Shown: positions 60,855 to 64,000 of the stretch, piece by piece
Numbering within the stretch: position 1 is the stretch's first letter
How the letters are laid out: every line of letters starts with the position of its first letter
Assembly: GCA_035478835.1 (NCBI GenBank)
Contig: DATIJH010000002.1
Location: forward strand, 326,782-390,781
Length of the DNA stretch: 64,000 nt
Origin: DATASD01 sp035478835
GTDB lineage: Bacteria; Patescibacteriota; Saccharimonadia; Saccharimonadales; UBA4665
Reading direction: 5' to 3'
Position numbers and translations under genes: made by a program
Notes under the pieces: generated by a model
Seen by the model: only the letters and a program-made list of their open reading frames with translations
Told to the model about the DNA's origin: nothing
The model's database searches: none

Positions 60855-62102
60855 ATGACACTTTCTGAAAATTTAACATGGCGCGGTTTTATTAAGGATA
60901 AGACGTTTGATGATTTGGCCTGGCTAGACACGCCGCAGACATTCTACTTGGGGTCGGACTGCTCGTCCGACAGCTTGGCAATCGGCAACCTGGCAGTATA
61001 CATGCTGGCCCGCCATCTGGCAGAGGCTGGTTGGAAAACCGTGCTGCTGGTTGGTGGCGCTACAAGCTTAATCGGCGATCCGGGCGGCAAGGACGAAGAA
61101 CGCCAGCTCAAGAGCAAAGAAGAAATCGAGCACAATGTCGCCGGTATTGAGGCGCAGGTGCGCCGCCTGTTTGCGCACAACGAATTCGAACTGGTCAACA
61201 ACTATGACTGGTTTAAAGACATGGGCTACCTTGAATTTCTGCGTGACGTCGGCAAACACTTTAGCATGACCGAGCTTGTACAGCGCGACTTTATCGCCAC
61301 GCGCATGGGCGAGGGTGCGGCTGGCATCAGTTACGCCGAGTTCAGTTACAGCCTCATTCAGGGCTACGATTATTACTGGTTGCATGAGCATAAAGGCGTG
61401 GTGCTGCAGATCGGTGGCTCCGACCAATGGGGAAATATGCTTTCGGGCGCGCCGCTGATCCGCAAAAAAACCGGCAAAGAGGTGCATGCGCTCAGCATGC
61501 CGCTCATCATTAATAAAGTCACCGGCAAAAAATTTGGCAAAAGCGAGGAGGGCGCGGTATGGCTCGACCCGGCAAAAACAACGCCCACGCAGTTTTACCA
61601 ATTCTGGATTAACGTTGACGACGCAGACGTCGAGAGTCATCTTAAGTTCTACACGCTGCTGAGCAAAGAAAACATCGAAAACATAATGCGTGAGCACTCA
61701 CAAGATCCAAAGAAGAGAAAAGCTCAAGAAGCTCTAGCCACTGCGGTTACTCAGATAGTTCATGGTGATGAGCAAATGCTTGTAGCCAAACGGGTAACTG
61801 AAGTTATCGTCAATCAACAAGCCTTAGCTCTAGCAGATCACCCAGAAGTTTTGGAGTCATTGCGCAAGGAAATCCCGTCCACAAAAGCCACAGATACGGC
61901 GCAGCTTGCCGACGTGCTCGTGGCAACCGGCTTATGTGGCTCGAAATCTGAGGCGCGCCAGTTACTCGCCGGCAATGCAATTTATCTGAATGGCCAGCCA
62001 ACAAGCAAAGAAGCGCTTACGCCCGAGGATTTCCAAAATGGCCTTTTACTCCTACGAAAGGGCAAAGTATTGAAAAATACAGCACTCATCGAACGGATGT
62101 AG
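60855..62102 (+). CDS. tyrS: Tyrosyl-tRNA synthetase
   Basis: A 415-residue class I synthetase. Active-site blocks: YLGSDCSSDSLAIGNL (residues 31-46), GGATSLIGDPGGKDEER, SYAEFSYSLIQGYDYYWL, QIGGSDQWGNM and the KFGKS loop; a C-terminal S4 domain (LCGSKSEARQLLAGNAIYLNG) binds tRNA. The usual HIGH is AIGN, with Ala42 where the first His normally stands. GAGGA precedes the ATG at 60855; a TTG at 60843 is rejected. Bases 61681-61860 are AT-richer than the rest of the gene. Confidence 0.96.
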   Translation: MTLSENLTWRGFIKDKTFDDLAWLDTPQTFYLGSDCSSDSLAIGNLAVYMLARHLAEAGWKTVLLVGGATSLIGDPGGKDEERQLKSKEEIEHNVAGIEAQVRRLFAHNEFELVNNYDWFKDMGYLEFLRDVGKHFSMTELVQRDFIATRMGEGAAGISYAEFSYSLIQGYDYYWLHEHKGVVLQIGGSDQWGNMLSGAPLIRKKTGKEVHALSMPLIINKVTGKKFGKSEEGAVWLDPAKTTPTQFYQFWINVDDADVESHLKFYTLLSKENIENIMREHSQDPKKRKAQEALATAVTQIVHGDEQMLVAKRVTEVIVNQQALALADHPEVLESLRKEIPSTKATDTAQLADVLVATGLCGSKSEARQLLAGNAIYLNGQPTSKEALTPEDFQNGLLLLRKGKVLKNTALIERM

Positions 62103-62120
62103 TGCTATACTGGGTCCCAT

Positions 62121-63014
62121 ATGAAAAACGCAAAGCACACCAATAAGACAACGAAAACGAGTAAAAAACCAGCCGCCAAACCTGCAGCGGCCGCACCCAA
62201 AGCCAAAACAACCGCAAAGCCAACTCCGGCACCCAAAAAGCCTGAGCCCGCAAAACGCAAGTCAGACCAGTACGACGACCCCAGCTACAACTACCTGCAC
62301 TATTGGACTGGGCGCGATTACGAGGACGAATCCGAGCGCATGGCGCTGCGCCGCTTACTCAAAGGCAAACACTTTAGGCACGCAACCGACATTGGCGGCG
62401 GCTATGGCCGGCTTTGTGTTTTCCTTGAGCAGTATGCCGACAAAGTTACGCTCGCCGAGCCGAGCCAACAGCAGCTCGACATCGCCAAAGATTACCTAAA
62501 AGACCACCCGGAAGTCGATCGCAAGCTTATGCAAGCCGACGACATGAAGTTTAAAGACGGTGAGGTTGACCTGCTCACCATGATTCGTGTCATGCACCAC
62601 CTGCCAAACCCGGCTGCAGAATTCAGCGAGATCGCCCGCGTGCTGTCCGATGACGGCTACGCGATTATTGAGGTCGCCAACTACAGCCACGGCCGCAATC
62701 GCTTTAAATATTTCCTGAAAGGCCAGAAACTGCCTACCGAACCGGTCGACATTCGCACCGCCAAAAGCATGCGCAAAGACGAAATCCCTTTCGTAAACCA
62801 TAATCCACACACTGTCATCAAGCAGCTCGGTCACGCCGGCCTCAAGGTAGAGCGTGCGCTATCGGTTTCCAACTTGCGCAGCCCAGGACTCAAAAAAATA
62901 ATGCCGCGCGGTATTATGTTGGCGTTCGAAAGTGTCATGCAACCGATGCTGGCCAGCACATATTTTGGCCCGAGCGTCTTTTTGCTGGTGCGCAAAGGTG
63001 CGAGCCGCGACTAA
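62121..63014 (+). CDS. Class I SAM methyltransferase with basic N-terminal tail
   Basis: A 297-residue protein. Residues 1-50 are a Lys/Ala/Pro/Thr tail like that of histone H1 or other nucleic-acid binders. The methyltransferase domain follows: ATDIGGGYGRLCVFLEQ (motif I, about 93-109), LAEPSQQQL, MIRVMHHLPN and LSDDGYAIIEVANY. TATACT at 62106-62111 suggests a leader of about 3 bases. Substrate unknown; a ubiquinone/biotin-like small molecule or a nucleic acid are both possible. Confidence 0.87.
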   Translation: MKNAKHTNKTTKTSKKPAAKPAAAAPKAKTTAKPTPAPKKPEPAKRKSDQYDDPSYNYLHYWTGRDYEDESERMALRRLLKGKHFRHATDIGGGYGRLCVFLEQYADKVTLAEPSQQQLDIAKDYLKDHPEVDRKLMQADDMKFKDGEVDLLTMIRVMHHLPNPAAEFSEIARVLSDDGYAIIEVANYSHGRNRFKYFLKGQKLPTEPVDIRTAKSMRKDEIPFVNHNPHTVIKQLGHAGLKVERALSVSNLRSPGLKKIMPRGIMLAFESVMQPMLASTYFGPSVFLLVRKGASRD

Positions 63015-63050
63015 TCGGCCGCGCACTGGCGTCGTGACGCCACAATAGTT

Positions 63051-63063
63051 TACACTGGTGCTA
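63051..63063 (+). promoter_or_regulatory. Leaderless promoter of recG
   Basis: TACACT at 63051-63056, six bases, ATG at 63063, with no ribosome site. Confidence 0.6.
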
Positions 63064-64000
63064 TGCTAGAGGATTTGAAGGGTGTGGGTGAGGCGGTCGC
63101 CAAAAAGCTCAATATATTGGGAGTAAAAACGCTCGCCGATTTGGTTGAGTTTTTTCCGCGGCGCTACGACGATTATTCTGCGGTTATGCCGATCGCCAAA
63201 ATCAAGCCCGGGCCCGTGACTATCCAAGCGGTCATCAAGCAGGCGAAAGGGCGCTACGTTCGCCGCGGCATGCACATAACCGAAGCTGTGGCGAGCGACG
63301 CCACCGGCAGCGTGCGCATTGTGTGGTTCAATCAGCCGTACCGCGAAGGTTCGCTCAAGGGAAATCAGGATTACTTTATTTCCGGCCAGTTCGAGCTCAG
63401 CCGCCAACACCTCACGCTCCTAAATCCATCCGTTGAGCTCGTAAGCGACTTTCCTGTCAACACCGCGCGGATCGTACCGGTATATCGGGAGACAAAAGGT
63501 TTGACCTCGCGCCAAATCCGTACATTTATACGCGAAGCCGCCGGATACATAAAAAGGTCGCCAGAGACGCTGCCAAGTTGGATTATCGAAGCGCACAAAC
63601 TTATGCCACGGGCCGAAGCGCTCTTGGCCATGCATTTTCCGGAAAACGGCAAGCAGCTGGAGCGCGCCAAGCGCCGACTCGGCTTTGAAGAAGTTTTCAG
63701 CCTGACCCTGGCTAGTTTGCTCAATAAATATGAACTTTTAGCCGATACGGCGCTGGCGATTCCGTTTAAGCCGGAGCTCGCGCAGCAGTTCGTGGCGCAT
63801 TTGCCATTTACGTTGACTGATGCCCAGCGCGCCGTGGTATGGCAGTGCTATCAGGATATGCAAAAAACACACCCCATGAACCGTTTGGTCGAGGGCGACG
63901 TGGGTTCGGGCAAAACAGTCGTGGCCGCCATGGTGGCGCTCATGGCAATGGAACAAGGCTACCAGGTGGCGTTCATGGCGCCAACAGAGCTGCTGGCGCG
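63063..64000 (+). CDS. recG: ATP-dependent DNA helicase RecG (3' end cut by window)
   Basis: The first 312 codons of RecG, which reverses stalled replication forks. LEDLKGVGEAVAKKLNILGV and LVEFFPRRYDDYS open the wedge domain; an OB-fold follows, then the helicase domain with FTLTDAQRAVVWQ, Walker A VEGDVGSGKTVVAAM (about residues 278-292) and FMAPTELLA just before the window end. The frame is open to base 64000. Confidence 0.96.
   Translation, partial: MLEDLKGVGEAVAKKLNILGVKTLADLVEFFPRRYDDYSAVMPIAKIKPGPVTIQAVIKQAKGRYVRRGMHITEAVASDATGSVRIVWFNQPYREGSLKGNQDYFISGQFELSRQHLTLLNPSVELVSDFPVNTARIVPVYRETKGLTSRQIRTFIREAAGYIKRSPETLPSWIIEAHKLMPRAEALLAMHFPENGKQLERAKRRLGFEEVFSLTLASLLNKYELLADTALAIPFKPELAQQFVAHLPFTLTDAQRAVVWQCYQDMQKTHPMNRLVEGDVGSGKTVVAAMVALMAMEQGYQVAFMAPTELLA

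Noticed and set aside
1..64000. tRNA, rRNA, tmRNA, RNase P RNA or CRISPR
   Set aside because: Intergenic gaps were read for TTCGA arms, cloverleaf spacing and regular repeats; none was seen.

Overview
The window reads as a contiguous chromosomal piece of a small-genome bacterium from the Candidate Phyla Radiation (Patescibacteria), most likely Candidatus Saccharibacteria (TM7). This rests on gene content rather than on a marker RNA: split transketolase with a pentose-phosphate/lower-glycolysis cluster, no amino-acid or nucleotide biosynthesis genes, a GatCAB operon with an extra small gene, a NAD malic enzyme, a type IV pilus ATPase, a large M1 aminopeptidase, a class A penicillin-binding protein and many short orphan genes. 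TGA is used as an ordinary stop (for example gatC and rnhB), so the recoded UGA=Gly table of Gracilibacteria/Absconditabacteria is excluded. G+C is moderately high and wobble positions are GC-rich, which produces many long but false antisense reading frames.

Layout. 1-8 kb: end of an ABC exporter, Nudix hydrolase, membrane FKBP isomerase, glutaredoxin-like protein plus thioredoxin reductase, a convergent flavin reductase/phosphodiesterase pair, pyrophosphatase, second Nudix, GAPDH, RpiB. 8-12.4 kb: secreted serine protease, ribulose-phosphate epimerase, two-subunit transketolase, class II aldolase. 12.4-23.7 kb: accessory and housekeeping genes mixed: an 828-residue protein with a transglutaminase-like domain, sugar kinase, glycosyltransferase, unknown proteins, LOG-family protein, uvrB and a three-gene orphan cluster. 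23.7-29.6 kb: gatC-gatA-X-gatB, a Nudix pyrophosphatase with galU, two small envelope proteins. 29.6-43 kb: dnaE, a dioxygenase-like protein lacking iron ligands, CAP-domain protein, SpoU methyltransferase, nucleoside phosphorylase, pilB, lipoprotein, malic enzyme, rplS, rnhB-yraN. 43-57.5 kb: pepN, nusA, a tandem pair of paralogous methyltransferase-like genes, HD protein, Cys-rich YkgJ-like protein, clpC behind a perfect CIRCE operator, membrane HExxH protein, radA, PIN-TRAM protein. 57.5-64 kb: PBP1A, tyrS with a short leader ORF, a methyltransferase with a basic tail, and the start of recG.

The genes fit a scavenging, fermentative, host-associated cell: sugars enter through pentose-phosphate and triose steps, malate is converted to pyruvate, peptides are trimmed by PepN, nucleosides are salvaged by a phosphorylase, and the cell surface is served by pili, PBP1A, CAP and protease proteins.

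The most striking pattern is regulatory. At least eleven gene starts (plus one leader ORF) have a TAnnnT -10 box followed by six bases, or occasionally seven, and then ATG, with no Shine-Dalgarno sequence. This predicts a large class of leaderless mRNAs. Other signals of note are a perfect 109-bp hairpin-forming repeat in two convergent gaps 54 kb apart, a leaderless 21-codon ORF with two Tyr codons ahead of tyrS, symmetric shared -10 boxes between divergent genes, and conserved untranslated blocks around the tandem paralogs.

I see no rRNA, tRNA, CRISPR array, insertion sequence or phage gene. No stretch longer than about 300 bases lacks a gene; the largest gap is the tyrS upstream region (about 230 bases).
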